Assembly: GCF_001613305.1 (NCBI RefSeq)
Contig: NZ_BDCC01000066.1
Coordinates: 26,450 to 90,449, forward strand
From: Nocardia vaccinii NBRC 15922
GTDB lineage: Bacteria; Actinomycetota; Actinomycetes; Mycobacteriales; Mycobacteriaceae
Length of the DNA: 64,000 nt
Reading direction: 5' to 3'
Part shown: one piece after another, positions 49,776 through 60,380 of the stretch
How the letters are laid out: each line of letters starts with the position of its first letter
Position numbering within the stretch: the stretch's first letter is position 1
Position numbers and translations under genes: made by a program
The notes under the pieces: model-generated
What the model saw: only the letters and a program-made list of their open reading frames with translations
Database searches by the model: none
Told to the model about the DNA's origin: nothing

Positions 49776-50054
49776 ATGCGAGCGAATGTCGGAGACTGGC
49801 TGGTCGTGGAGGGACGCGCGGTAGGCGGGACGGTGCGGCGCGGGTTGATCGAGGAGGTCCACGGCCCTGACGGTGAACCGCCGTTCCTCGTGCACTGGAC
49901 CGACACCGGACATCGAGCCCTGATGTTTCCCGGCCCGGACTCCTATGTCGTGAGCGCCGATGAACTGCGTGCGCAGGAGACAGTGGCGCAGGAACGGTTC
50001 TCCTCGATGCAGCGCGAAACCGCGCCGGACGCGCGTGCGCACCGGGTGAAATGA
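49776..50054 (+). CDS. DUF1918-family small protein
   Basis: 92 residues with the complete DUF1918 SH3-like fold: MRANVGDWLVVEGRAVGG, RRGLIEEVHGPDGEPPFLVHW and a C-terminal PGPDSYVV. Such proteins are common near stress genes in mycobacteria and Streptomyces but have no assigned activity. The gag-aggtcgagcc sequence before the ATG provides a plausible ribosome site. Transcribed alone. Confidence 0.88.
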   Translation: MRANVGDWLVVEGRAVGGTVRRGLIEEVHGPDGEPPFLVHWTDTGHRALMFPGPDSYVVSADELRAQETVAQERFSSMQRETAPDARAHRVK

Positions 50055-50137
50055 TCGCCGTGCGGTAATCGGGTTGTGCCGCAACGTATCCGCACACGAG
50101 CGCAGCGCCGGTTCCGGTGCGCCGGCGGCGGCGAGGG

Positions 50138-50692
50138 TTATGGATGGGTCGGTGTCGACAGCGGCTGCGGTAGCCGCAGGGTGCGGGCGATGGACGTGGT
50201 CCAGCCGATGATGGCGTTCCAGTCGCGCAGATCGCCGTAGCGGCCGCCGCCCATCAGCCGGTAGAGGGTGCGGGCGGGCAGCGAGACCCCGACTCGTTCG
50301 TAGTGTCCGGCGAATGCCGCATACTCGACCGGGTGGATCGCATCGCGAAGTGCGGCAATCTTTTTCGGAACGTGTGCGGCGATCCTGCGGCCGATCGGCC
50401 CGCGCAGCGCCGGTCCCGCGCCGACGCTGAAGAGCCAGACCGGTACGGCGTTCAGTTCCTCGACGTGGTGATGCACGTATTCGGCGACGTTCGGCAGCAG
50501 GGCCATATCGTGTACGGCACTGCCGAGCACCACCACATCGAAACGGGTCAAGTCCGGCGCATGCTCGACATCGGCCAATTCGACGGTGGCGCCACGGGCC
50601 CGCAGGCTCTCGGCGATGAATTCGGCGATCTCGCAGGTCGAGCCCTGGTCGGTCGCGTATATCACGGCGATGCGGGGTAGCTGCGGTTCCAT
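50138..50692 (-). CDS. Flavodoxin-domain protein (HemG-like)
   Basis: 184 residues. The FMN phosphate loop reads VIYATDQGSTCEIAEFIAE (residues about 9-27), followed by FDVVVLGSAVHDMALLPN and VWLFSVGAG, the pattern of flavodoxin/protoporphyrinogen-oxidase-like (HemG/PgdH1) proteins. ATG 50692 (MEPQLPRIAV) is the natural start; the long upstream frame runs through the promoter. A perfect GGGAC-N4-GTCCC box lies 59-72 bases upstream. An electron-transfer role under low oxygen is inferred from that box. Confidence 0.82.
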   Translation of the reverse strand: MEPQLPRIAVIYATDQGSTCEIAEFIAESLRARGATVELADVEHAPDLTRFDVVVLGSAVHDMALLPNVAEYVHHHVEELNAVPVWLFSVGAGPALRGPIGRRIAAHVPKKIAALRDAIHPVEYAAFAGHYERVGVSLPARTLYRLMGGGRYGDLRDWNAIIGWTTSIARTLRLPQPLSTPTHP

Positions 50693-50750
50693 ACCAAGCA
50701 GCCTGCGCCCGCGTCGATCCACAGGTGAGAGGACTCGTGCCCGGCCCGGC

Positions 50751-50764
50751 GGGACCAATGTCCC
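50751..50764. promoter_or_regulatory. Perfect DosR-like palindrome upstream of the flavodoxin gene
   Basis: GGGAC-CAAT-GTCCC, about 60 bases before the flavodoxin ATG (minus strand). It has the core arms and four-base spacer of the mycobacterial DosR/DevR box. Read on the minus strand it shares CCGGGACATTGGTC exactly with the box at 50865-50878. Confidence 0.65.
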
Positions 50765-50866
50765 GGCCATCGTGCCGTATCCCCGGAATATCGCCGTATC
50801 CCGAAATAACACTGTGGCACCGACAGCGTTGACCGCATCGGCGGGATCGCGGCACCGGTCGATACC

Positions 50867-50880
50867 GGGACATTGGTCGA
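50867..50880. promoter_or_regulatory. DosR-like box upstream of the 196-residue protein gene
   Basis: GGGAC-ATTG-GTCGA, in the same intergenic space as the perfect box 116 bases away, of which 14 bases including flanks are identical in the opposite orientation. It is about 50 bases ahead of the start at 50927. The right arm is degenerate. Confidence 0.55.
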
Positions 50881-50926
50881 CCACGCAGGGGCATGACGCC
50901 TCTGGAAGCCGATGCGCCGCGGGAAC

Positions 50927-51517
50927 ATGCTGGCCCGCATGAGTTCGGTACCGGAACCGAAACCGCTCGGCGCAGGACCGGCAGCCGCTGCCGTGGTGCG
51001 TTGTCTGTTCACCACGCTCGGCTTGTTACTGGCCGGACGGATTCACCTGCCGACCGGCAACCGCGGACTGCTGATCGGATTCGCGGACGAAACCACCGCG
51101 GTGGTATTTCGCGAAACCGTCCTCGATCGCCCGGTGCCGCGAGCACCGTGTGTCCTGGTCGTGAGATTCCGGTTGCGCGCCGTGCGTGGTCGGGGACACG
51201 CGCTGTTCCGGCGTGAGAGTGTGCTCAATACCGTGCTGTTCGCGGGATTTCCCGGTTTCATCACGAAACTGTGGCTCGGGCACGACGAGAACGGCACCTA
51301 CCGGGGAATTTATGAATGGGATGGCCCGGAGTCGGCGCAAGTGTACGCACGCACCCTCTGGCGGGTACTGGCGCCGGTCAGCGTTCCCGGTTCGATCGAC
51401 TATCATGTTGTTCCCGGCGTGCTCCGAGGCGATCTGCTCGCTCTCGGCGACCACGACAGCGATGCCTGGTGGCAGCCGGTCGATGCCGTTCATCGCCGAG
51501 ACGTCATCAATCCGTAG
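50927..51517 (+). CDS. Conserved-looking hypothetical protein, DosR-like box upstream
   Basis: 196 residues; no family recognised with certainty. A hydrophobic patch (VRCLFTTLGLLLAGRIHLP) near the N-terminus is followed by a mixed alpha/beta region with VLNTVLFAGFPGFITKLWLG, GTYRGIYEWDG and a terminal SIDYHVVPGVLRGDLL, reminiscent of dimeric alpha/beta-barrel (YdhR/monooxygenase-like) proteins. The start is uncertain: ATGs at 50912, 50927 and 50939 are all possible and none has a strong ribosome site. The 3' end overlaps the convergent Rv0079-like gene by 28 bases. Confidence 0.6.
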   Translation: MLARMSSVPEPKPLGAGPAAAAVVRCLFTTLGLLLAGRIHLPTGNRGLLIGFADETTAVVFRETVLDRPVPRAPCVLVVRFRLRAVRGRGHALFRRESVLNTVLFAGFPGFITKLWLGHDENGTYRGIYEWDGPESAQVYARTLWRVLAPVSVPGSIDYHVVPGVLRGDLLALGDHDSDAWWQPVDAVHRRDVINP

Positions 51518-52320
51518 TGTCCGTCGTAGCGGTGGTAGAGCACGCAGCCCCGCTCGAGAGCGCGGTCGCGGTAGAACAGGAACGGCGCAGCACTCAGTGA
51601 CAGCCGGCTGAGGGCTTCGGCACGGTCCAGTTCGGGGACCGGGGCATCGTCGATACTGATCGGCAGATCGCCCGTGATCACCGAGTGCGGCCGAAGGTCG
51701 AGCCGGGTGAGCCGATAGTCTCCATGCGAGGTGCGATACAGCACGCTGTCGGTGGCAGCACCGGTTTCCCGGAACAATTCGAAGGTGTAGTCCATCAGGG
51801 CCATGTCGAGCGCGATCTGCGGTGGCGTCCGGGTCTTCAAGCAGAAGAACTTGGTGCGCGTCACCGTTCGCTGCCGAACCGGCCGCAGATACAGCAACGG
51901 CTCTGCCTGAGATGGGCAACGCTCACCCTCGATGGCGTTCCCGGCCGACAAGGTACGCAGCCGCGTCCACACCCGCGCCCGCAGCGAGTCCACCACCGAC
52001 GGGGCACTCGCCCCGGTCACCTGCACCCGCACCGGTCTCGAGGCGGCGATATCGACCTGCGCGACGAAAGGATTGACGACGGCCGACTCGTGGCGTGCTG
52101 CCAGGCGGATCCGGATCGCCGTGATCGGTGACGGTGACCGCTCGGCTACCCTGCCGATCCGCTGGCGTGCGTAGTCACCGAATATGTTCGGAATCGGGCC
52201 GTCGAGCCGCACATCGATGACCGGAACGGCGATCTTCTCGGCGGCGCGGTAACCGGTCACCGCGCTCGAACGGGCACGAAACTCCCGTCGACGGTCGGGC
52301 GGCATGGTTCCGGTGGTCAT
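51490..52320 (-). CDS. Ribosome hibernation factor-like dormancy protein (Rv0079/HPF type)
   Basis: 276 residues. Residues about 30-125 fit the HPF/YfiA beta-alpha-beta-beta-beta-alpha pattern (VIDVRLDGPIPNIFGDYARQ, then RIRLAARH and QVDIAA). Two C-terminal repeats of the HPF dimerisation type follow: MDYTFELFRETGAATDSVLY and FLFYRDRALERGCVLYHRYD-GHYGLM. The same layout is found in mycobacterial Rv0079, a DosR-regulon translation inhibitor. AAGGAG is seven bases before ATG 52320. It is divergent from the acyl-CoA synthetase operon. Binding to ribosomes is inferred from the family. Confidence 0.82.
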   Translation of the reverse strand: MTTGTMPPDRRREFRARSSAVTGYRAAEKIAVPVIDVRLDGPIPNIFGDYARQRIGRVAERSPSPITAIRIRLAARHESAVVNPFVAQVDIAASRPVRVQVTGASAPSVVDSLRARVWTRLRTLSAGNAIEGERCPSQAEPLLYLRPVRQRTVTRTKFFCLKTRTPPQIALDMALMDYTFELFRETGAATDSVLYRTSHGDYRLTRLDLRPHSVITGDLPISIDDAPVPELDRAEALSRLSLSAAPFLFYRDRALERGCVLYHRYDGHYGLMTSRR

Positions 52321-52523
52321 GATCGAACTCCTTCGCCCAATACCACCGCGACCGTTGCAGTCGCGAATAGGGCAGAAGGTCACCGGGCGGCCCTCACGAC
52401 CGAGGTCACCATTGCCCGGTGCCTTTCCGCTCTTTCACCCGCGAGCCGCGCGTCGTTGACTCGAGGTTGGCGGGGGGACTCGAGGATGGCGGGGAACGAC
52501 GCCATGGCGGGAGCGTGGACGTG

Positions 52524-54316
<1,793 letters not shown>

Positions 54317-54320
<4 letters not shown>

Positions 54321-55336
54321 GCACCACCGATATCCGGCCCGAGGTCGTGGCGCCCGATATCGCGGCCGAGCCCGAACCGGGCCTCGATCCGATGCGGCTG
54401 CTGCGCGAGATGATCCGGATCCGTCGTTTCGAGGAACGCTGCGTGCAGCTCTACAGCGCCGAGAAGATCCGCGGGTTCCTGCACCTGTACATCGGCGAGG
54501 AAGCGGTGGCTGCCGGACTGCTGAGCCAGGTGGGGCAGGACGACGCGGTGGTTTCGACCTACCGCGAGCACGGCCACGCCCTGGTGCGCGGGATTCCCAT
54601 GTCCGCGCTCATGGCCGAGATGTTCGGGCGCACCACCGGGTGCAGCCACGGGCGCGGTGGTTCGATGCACCTGTTCGATGCGAGCCGCCGGTTCTACGGG
54701 GGAAATGCGATCGTCGCCGGGGGGCTGCCGGTGGCGACCGGCCTGGCGCTGGCCGACAGCCTGGCGGGGCGGAACCGGGTCACCGTGTGCCTGTTCGGCG
54801 ACGGCGCCGTCGCCGAAGGGGAGTTCCACGAGTGCATGAATCTGGCTGCGCTGTGGCGGCTTCCAGTGCTGTTCGCGTGTGAGAACAATCAATACGCCAT
54901 GGGCACCGCGCTGGCTCGCGAGCACGCGATGACCGATCTGGCGTTGCGGGCGGCCGGATACGGCATGACGGCGTGGCCGGTCGACGGAATGGACGCGATG
55001 GCCGTTGCCGCGGCGTCGCGGCGCGCGCTGACTTCGATTCGAGGCGGTAGCGGTCCGTGCTTCCTGGAATTGCGCACCTACCGGTTCAGGGCGCATTCGC
55101 TCTACGATGCCGATCGGTACCGCGACAAGGCGGAGATCGCGCGCTGGCGCGAGCGTGACCCGATCCGGCTGCTGACCGAACGATTACGCGACACCGGCGA
55201 ATTCGACGACGGCGCTCAGGCCGCGTTGGAAGCGGACGCCGATGCGGAACTGGACGCCGCCATCACCGCAGCCGAGGCGGCGCCCGTCGAGCCCATCTCC
55301 GAACTGACCCGCCACGTCTACGCGGAGCGGCCATGA
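54317..55336 (+). CDS. 2-oxoacid/acetoin dehydrogenase E1 component, alpha subunit
   Basis: 339 residues with thiamine diphosphate motif GDGAVAEGEFHECMNLAALW-x-NNQYAMG and the active-site loop GRTTGCSHGRGGSMHLF. The first 30 residues are a flexible lead. Closest in plan to PdhA of two-gene pyruvate E1 or AcoA of acetoin dehydrogenase; sequence alone does not decide between pyruvate and acetoin. Start and stop overlap both neighbours by four bases (ATGA), so subunits are made in step. It works with E1-beta in decarboxylation or C-C cleavage and acyl transfer to E2 lipoate. Confidence 0.9.
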
Positions 55337-56301
55337 CGACCTATCGGGATGCGGTGCGGGCGGCCCTGCGCGATGCCCTGATCGGAGACGAGCGGGTATT
55401 CGTGATGGGTGAGGACGTCGGCGCCTACGGCGGCTGCTACGGAGTCACCCGAGGACTGCTGGAGGAATTCGGGCCCGGACGCATTCGCGACACACCCCTG
55501 AGCGAGTCCGCGTTCGTCGGGGCCGGGATCGGTGCCGCGCTCGGCGGTCTGCGGCCGATCGTCGAGGTCATGACGGTCAATTTCAGCCTGCTCGCACTCG
55601 ACCAGATTCTCAACAACGCGGCCACCATCCGGCACATGTCCGGCGGACAGTTGGGTGTGCCGCTGGTCATCCGGATGGCCACCGGCCCGGGACGTCAACT
55701 GGCGGCGCAACATTCGCACAGCCTGGAAGCCTTCTACGCACACATCCCGGGGTTGCGCGTGGTGTGCCCGGCGACCGTCGCCGACGCGCGCGGAATGCTC
55801 GGATCCGCTGTGCAGGACCCGGACCCGGTTCTGGTCTTCGAACCGATCGCGTTGTACAACAGCCGATCCGACCTGCCCGAGGACGCCGGTATCGTCGACC
55901 TGGACAATGCGGCAATCCGTCGCTCCGGCACCGATGTCACGGTCGTCGCCTACGGTGCGACCGTACCGGTCGCCCTCGCCGCCGCCGAAGAGGCCGCCGC
56001 GCACGGGATTTCGGTCGAAGTGCTGGATCTGCGCACCCTGCGTCCGCTCGATGAGAAGACGCTGCTCGAATCGGTGTGCCGGACGCATCGGCTGATCGTC
56101 GTCGACGAGGGCTGGCGCAGCGTGGGCATCGCCGCGGAGATCGCGGCTCGCGCCTGTGAACATGCCTATTACGACCTCGACGGACCTGTTCGCCGCGTCT
56201 GCAGCGCCGAGGTACCGATCCCGTACGCACGCCAGCTCGAGGAGGCCGCGCTGCCCCGAGCGGCCACGGTTATGGCCGCGGTCCGGGAGGCGGTGGGCTG
56301 A
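55333..56301 (+). CDS. 2-oxoacid/acetoin dehydrogenase E1 component, beta subunit
   Basis: 322 residues, transketolase pyrimidine-binding domain (GEDVGAYGGCYGVTRGLLEE, DTPLSESAFVGAGIGAALGG) followed by the C-terminal transketolase domain (VLDLRTLRPLDEKTLLESV). The length is normal for the beta subunit. It is translationally linked to E1-alpha by an ATGA overlap and is followed after one base by the E2 GTG start. Confidence 0.9.
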   Translation: MTTYRDAVRAALRDALIGDERVFVMGEDVGAYGGCYGVTRGLLEEFGPGRIRDTPLSESAFVGAGIGAALGGLRPIVEVMTVNFSLLALDQILNNAATIRHMSGGQLGVPLVIRMATGPGRQLAAQHSHSLEAFYAHIPGLRVVCPATVADARGMLGSAVQDPDPVLVFEPIALYNSRSDLPEDAGIVDLDNAAIRRSGTDVTVVAYGATVPVALAAAEEAAAHGISVEVLDLRTLRPLDEKTLLESVCRTHRLIVVDEGWRSVGIAAEIAARACEHAYYDLDGPVRRVCSAEVPIPYARQLEEAALPRAATVMAAVREAVG

Positions 56302-56302
56302 G

Positions 56303-57760
56303 GTGATCGAATTCCGGATGCCCTCGCTGGGCGCGGATATGACCGAGGGCACCGTGTTGCACTGGTTCGTTCACCCCGGTGACCCGGTGAAACGCGGTGA
56401 CATCGTCGCGGAGGTCGACACCACCAAAGCCGCGATCGAGATCGAATGCTTCGATGACGGCGTCGTCGAGCAGATTCGAGTACCCGAAGGCCGGACCGTG
56501 CCGGTCGGCGAGGTGCTGGCCACGATCGGTGACGGGGTTCCGAGTGCACCGTCCCCAACGCAGCCGGCCACCGCGCGAACGGACGCCGAACTCGCGCCAC
56601 GCGAACCTCTCGCGGTCGCGGCCGAATCCGGGTCGCAGGCCCCCGCCGCCTCGTCAGCCGAATCCGAACAGACTCCACCGCAACGGATGACACCGCTGAT
56701 CCGGCGGCTGGCCGAGCAAGCCGGCCTCGATGTGGACGCGCTCCACGGGACCGGCCCGGCGGGACGAGTGCTGCGCTCGGATATCGACTCGGCGGTCAGG
56801 GAGCACGAGGCGGCGCACCGGGAAGACGGAAAAGTCCGCGGCGGTCCGAGTCCGGCCGCATCGACGGATTCGAGCCCCGTGCGGCATACCCGCGCGTCGG
56901 GACTGGCTCGGCGGCTCGCCGATGCCCGTGGCCTGGACCTGTCCGCCGCGACCGGGAGCGGTCCGGGCGGTGCGGTGCGAGCCGGTGACCTACCGCCCGC
57001 GCCGCCCGGCTCGGGAACCGAGAAGTCCGCGGAGACGATGCCCACCGAGGCCACGGCCCAGGCTCCCGGAACCGAATCCGTCGGCCCCGGACGCGATGTC
57101 GCGGCTATGCGATCGATGATCGCGGCCGCGATGGTGCGCTCCAAGCAAACCGTCCCGCACTATTACCTGTCCGACACCATCGACGTGTCCGCCGCTACGA
57201 ACTGGCTGCTCCGGAGGAACGCGACGGCTTCGGTGGAGAGCCGAATACTGTTGCCCGCGGTGCTTTTTCGCGCTATTGCCGGCGCCGCGCGGCAGGTGCC
57301 GGAGTTGAACGGCTACTGGGTGCACGACTGCTTCCAGCCCGCGGCAGCCGTGCACTTGGGCGTGGTCGTGTCGTTGCGCGGGGGCGGCATCATCGTGCCG
57401 ACGATCGCCGACGCGGACGGCCTGGACCTCCCGGCGATGATGTCGGCACTGCGCTCGGTCGTCGCGCGTGCCAGGGCCGGGCGGCTGCGATCCTCGGACA
57501 CCACCGCGGCCACCATCACCGTGACCAATCTCGGTGATATGGGCGTGGATTCGGTCTACGGAGTGATCGCGGTCCCCCAGGTCGCCATCGTCGGATTGGG
57601 AGCTGTGCGCGAACGCCCCTGTGCTGTGGATGGCATGGTCGGTGTGCGACCACAGCTGACCGCAACGCTCTCCGCTGACCACCGCGCCAGCGACGGTGCG
57701 ACCGGCGCTCGTTTCCTCCATGCCATCGGCGATCTCATCCAACGTCCACAGGAGCTCTGA
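56303..57760 (+). CDS. Dihydrolipoamide acyltransferase (E2) with two E3-binding domains
   Basis: 485 residues. An N-terminal lipoyl domain (about 1-77) carries the lipoylated Lys42 in DTTKAAIE. Two peripheral-subunit-binding domains are visible: MTPLIRRLAEQAGLDVDALH (about 131-165) and ASGLARRLADARGLDLSAAT (about 198-230). Most E2 proteins have one. The catalytic domain from about 265 ends with the His-Asp motif DHRASDG. GTG 56303 is used because the lipoyl domain starts right there (VIEFRMPSLG) with AGG before it. No E3 gene is in the operon. Confidence 0.88.
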   Translation: MIEFRMPSLGADMTEGTVLHWFVHPGDPVKRGDIVAEVDTTKAAIEIECFDDGVVEQIRVPEGRTVPVGEVLATIGDGVPSAPSPTQPATARTDAELAPREPLAVAAESGSQAPAASSAESEQTPPQRMTPLIRRLAEQAGLDVDALHGTGPAGRVLRSDIDSAVREHEAAHREDGKVRGGPSPAASTDSSPVRHTRASGLARRLADARGLDLSAATGSGPGGAVRAGDLPPAPPGSGTEKSAETMPTEATAQAPGTESVGPGRDVAAMRSMIAAAMVRSKQTVPHYYLSDTIDVSAATNWLLRRNATASVESRILLPAVLFRAIAGAARQVPELNGYWVHDCFQPAAAVHLGVVVSLRGGGIIVPTIADADGLDLPAMMSALRSVVARARAGRLRSSDTTAATITVTNLGDMGVDSVYGVIAVPQVAIVGLGAVRERPCAVDGMVGVRPQLTATLSADHRASDGATGARFLHAIGDLIQRPQEL

Positions 57761-57764
57761 AGAT

Positions 57765-58013
57765 ATGGCCATCATCGATACCCGAGAATCCGCAGGCGCG
57801 GTCGTACGGAGCGCACTGCGCGGATTCGCCACCGAATCCGAACTGGGGACCCTGGACCAGGACGTGCCCTTGCGCGCCGCGCTGGAACTGGACTCCCTGG
57901 ACTTCCTCACCTTTGTCGAGCGACTCTCTGCCGGACGGGGCGAGGCGATTGCCGAAAGCGACTATCCGCGATTGACCACGATTCGTTCCTGTATCGATTT
58001 CCTCACCTCCTGA
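57765..58013 (+). CDS. Acyl carrier protein-like protein
   Basis: 82 residues with a phosphopantetheine-site motif ELDSLDFLTF (candidate Ser44) in a predicted three- to four-helix ACP fold. The surrounding LRAALELDSLDFLTFVERL is typical; the motif is DSLDF where DSLDx(L/V/I) is usual. ATG 57765 is four bases after the E2 stop, with AGGAG inside the E2 end, so it belongs to the same operon. It may carry the acyl group made by E2 or the ligase, which would be unusual for a 2-oxoacid dehydrogenase operon. Confidence 0.8.
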   Translation: MAIIDTRESAGAVVRSALRGFATESELGTLDQDVPLRAALELDSLDFLTFVERLSAGRGEAIAESDYPRLTTIRSCIDFLTS

Positions 58014-58081
58014 TTCGGCGTAGGGCCGCGGACGTGCGTCGTGACGAATGCCGGGCAGCTGTGCGGTTCGAGCCCCACGAC

Positions 58082-58100
58082 CTGTCCTGAAGTCGGACAG
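58082..58100. promoter_or_regulatory. Inverted repeat between the ACP and hydrolase genes
   Basis: CTGTCC-TGAAGTC-GGACAG, a perfect 6-7-6 inverted repeat, about 70 bases after the ACP stop and 107 bases before the hydrolase start. It could be an operator for the hydrolase or a weak terminator. Confidence 0.35.
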
Positions 58101-58207
58101 CGGGCCCAGGGGCGGCGGAAGGTCCTCACCGAGCCGAGGGCCTTGGGCCTCTGGGCGACCGGCAGTCGGCCCTGTGACGGTGTGTGGGCGAGGCGGATAT
58201 TGGAGTG

Positions 58208-59089
58208 ATGGACATCACATCGGCTGCCACCGCGCTCGGATCCGGCGAGGCAGTCGACAACGGCTCGGTTCCGACGCCGCGGGAAGGTGTCGATCGCACC
58301 ATCGTTTTCCTGCACGGATGGGGTCTGGCGGGGCGGACCTATCAGACGCCGCTGGGTCAGCTCGAACGCCGCGGGCTGCGGGTCCATGCGCCCACCATGC
58401 CGGGTTTCGGCGGCACCGCCGCGCTATCGGCGGACCGGAACAGCTTGTGCGGGTACGCCTCCTGGGTGGGCGAGTATCTCGAGTCGCTCGATACCGGTCC
58501 TGTCGTCCTGATCGGGCATTCGTTCGGCGGCAGTGTGGCCGCGATCGCCGCGCACCAAGCCCCGGAACTGGTTTCGCACCTGGTGCTGATGAACGCGGTC
58601 GGCGGGACGGTATGGCGCACCGGCCCCGACGGTTCGGCTGTCCCGATGGCCGATCGGCCGTTGTGGGATTGGATTGCCCAGCTGTACCTGGACCTGCTCC
58701 CGGTCCGCGGCTCCCCCCGTGCCCTGCCCGCCATCCTGCGAGAGGTGGTGCCCGCAGCGGTGGTCAATCCGCTGGCTCTGTGGCGCACGGGCTGCTTGGC
58801 CCGCACCGCGGATCTGGTGCGTGAACTCGGCGAATTGAGCCATCGTGGAATACCGGTCACGGTCGTGTCGAGCCGGAACGATGCGGTCGTCCCGGCCGCC
58901 GCTACCGCGGCGCTGTGCGGCGCTCACAACGCCATTCGCGCGATCACGGTCGGCGGTGGCCACAGCTGGCTGCTGGCCGACCCCGACCGGTTCGGTCGGG
59001 TGGTATTCCGGGCCATGGAACGTTCGCCCGCAGATGCCGGGTACCCCTCCGCCCCGGATCACGGCGCGGCGCGGCACCGCTCGTCGTGA
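58208..59089 (+). CDS. Alpha/beta-fold hydrolase
   Basis: 293 residues, alpha/beta hydrolase_1 fold: oxyanion HGWG (FLHGWGLAG), nucleophile elbow GHSFGG (about residue 112), an acid in VVSSRNDAVVP and a His in VGGGHSWLL. ATG 58208 follows GGAG at short spacing; a GTG at 58184 is the alternative. It lies 194 bases downstream of the ACP gene on the same strand and could belong to the same functional unit, for instance as a thioesterase for acyl-ACP or an acetoin-pathway hydrolase. Substrate unknown. Confidence 0.82.
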   Translation: MDITSAATALGSGEAVDNGSVPTPREGVDRTIVFLHGWGLAGRTYQTPLGQLERRGLRVHAPTMPGFGGTAALSADRNSLCGYASWVGEYLESLDTGPVVLIGHSFGGSVAAIAAHQAPELVSHLVLMNAVGGTVWRTGPDGSAVPMADRPLWDWIAQLYLDLLPVRGSPRALPAILREVVPAAVVNPLALWRTGCLARTADLVRELGELSHRGIPVTVVSSRNDAVVPAAATAALCGAHNAIRAITVGGGHSWLLADPDRFGRVVFRAMERSPADAGYPSAPDHGAARHRSS

Positions 59090-59198
59090 CTGTCGGCCCG
59101 CGCCCCTGCCGGTTCCGCGCTGCAAGCCTCGCCGGGGCGTGGCAATCCGCGGTTCGCATTTCCGCGCACGCTGCGACGCCGGGCGAGTCGGCCGGGAA

Positions 59199-59873
59199 TC
59201 AGCCGTCGCTCACACCGCACGAGCACGGGCTGTGCTCGGCTCGCTGCTTGATACCGAGCAGCATCTTTCGTTCCATGATGAGACTGCCGGGCTCCGTGAC
59301 GAGCAGGTCGAACATCCGCGCCGGCCACGAAACGCGCGGCGTGGCGATGCGGTTGCGGCTCACGAGCCGGGTGCCACCAGTGGTGGGGTAGAGCCCGAAC
59401 GACCACACCCGCTTGCCGTCCTGGGAAGCCAGGACCAGCGCGCGTTCGGGTTCGAGCGCTACCACCTGCAGGCGCGGACCGGCCGACGCCAGCCCGAGGA
59501 CATCGCCGACCGCAAGGCCCTGGAACTGGGGCGTGATTCGATCGGAGCTGTGCTCGTCCAGGCCGAGCAGGTTCTCGATCCAGTCGTAGGTATAGGCGCC
59601 GGCCCGGCCGGGCCCCATCTGCACCAGCCACGGCCAGATCGTCCCCGGCCCGGCGAGGATCGTGACGGCGCGGGTGGCGAGGATGTCCGGAACCGGTAGC
59701 AGGTCGTCACCGGCCATGACGCGGGCGATCTCCTCGCCGCTCGCACCCCAGGTGAGCCACCTCGTCCGGACGAACACCCGATAGCCGGCCTCGAGGCCGG
59801 CCAACAATAGCGCAGCGCCGACAGCAACCGCGGCAACGGTTTTCGTGGTTTTCAGCATCTTGGCGCTCACCAC
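59199..59873 (-). CDS. SRPBCC-fold protein with N-terminal membrane anchor
   Basis: 224 residues. One hydrophobic helix near the N-terminus (VAAVAVGAALLLAGLEAGYRVF, split as VAAVAVGAALLLAG and LEAGYRVF) is followed by a START/SRPBCC-like domain with IWPWLVQMGPGRAGAYTYDW and a terminal PGSLIMERKMLLGIK. GTG 59873 has AAGGAG seven bases upstream. The fold commonly binds lipids or other hydrophobic ligands; no catalytic residues stand out. Same strand as the following USP gene but separate. Confidence 0.75.
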   Translation of the reverse strand: MVSAKMLKTTKTVAAVAVGAALLLAGLEAGYRVFVRTRWLTWGASGEEIARVMAGDDLLPVPDILATRAVTILAGPGTIWPWLVQMGPGRAGAYTYDWIENLLGLDEHSSDRITPQFQGLAVGDVLGLASAGPRLQVVALEPERALVLASQDGKRVWSFGLYPTTGGTRLVSRNRIATPRVSWPARMFDLLVTEPGSLIMERKMLLGIKQRAEHSPCSCGVSDG

Positions 59874-59930
59874 GACGTGACTCCTTCATCATCACTGCAC
59901 GGCCGGAACCAGGCCGCCGTACCTCTGCGG

Positions 59931-60380
59931 CTATGCGGATTGCCGTTCGATGCCCGGAACCACGACAACCGGGCAGCTCGCATGTTGGACGCAGTGCTGA
60001 CTCACCGAGCCCAACAGCATCCGGGCGAAGGCGCCGCGGCCGTGGCTGCCGACGACCAGCAAATCGGCATCGCGGGCGAGGTCGAGCAGCACCTCGGCCG
60101 GCTGCCCCTCCAGGATCCGGGTCACCACCGGCACGTCCGGGTCGGGCCCCAGTACTTCGGCCACGGTCCCCTGCAACTCCTCGCGTGCGAGTTCGACCAG
60201 ATCGACATCGGGGAAGGGCACCGGCGCACCGTAGGTGACCGGCTGCTGCCAGACCTGTGCGACCTGTAGCTTCGAACCCGTCGAGTGCGCCTGGGCCGCT
60301 GCCCACCGCAGCGCGATCTTGCTCGAATCCGAACCGTCCACGCCGACCACGATCCGGCCCCGGGAACCGTCCTGAGCCAC
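59931..60380 (-). CDS. Single-domain universal stress protein
   Basis: 149 residues, one USP domain: RIVVGVDGSDSSKIALRWAA at the start and the ATP-type loop VVGSHGRGAFARMLLGSVSQ at the end. GTG 60380 has GGAGGTG six to seven bases upstream and is preferred over the longer frame. Upstream are over 500 bases with only one doubtful gene. Probably a stress-induced nucleotide-binding protein. Confidence 0.88.
   Translation of the reverse strand: MAQDGSRGRIVVGVDGSDSSKIALRWAAAQAHSTGSKLQVAQVWQQPVTYGAPVPFPDVDLVELAREELQGTVAEVLGPDPDVPVVTRILEGQPAEVLLDLARDADLLVVGSHGRGAFARMLLGSVSQHCVQHASCPVVVVPGIERQSA

Noticed and set aside
52380..52523. GGGAC half-site (near 52478) as a DosR box for the ligase-dehydrogenase operon
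   Set aside because: Only one arm is present (GGGACTCGAGGAT); without the GTCCC arm it is not distinguishable from chance.
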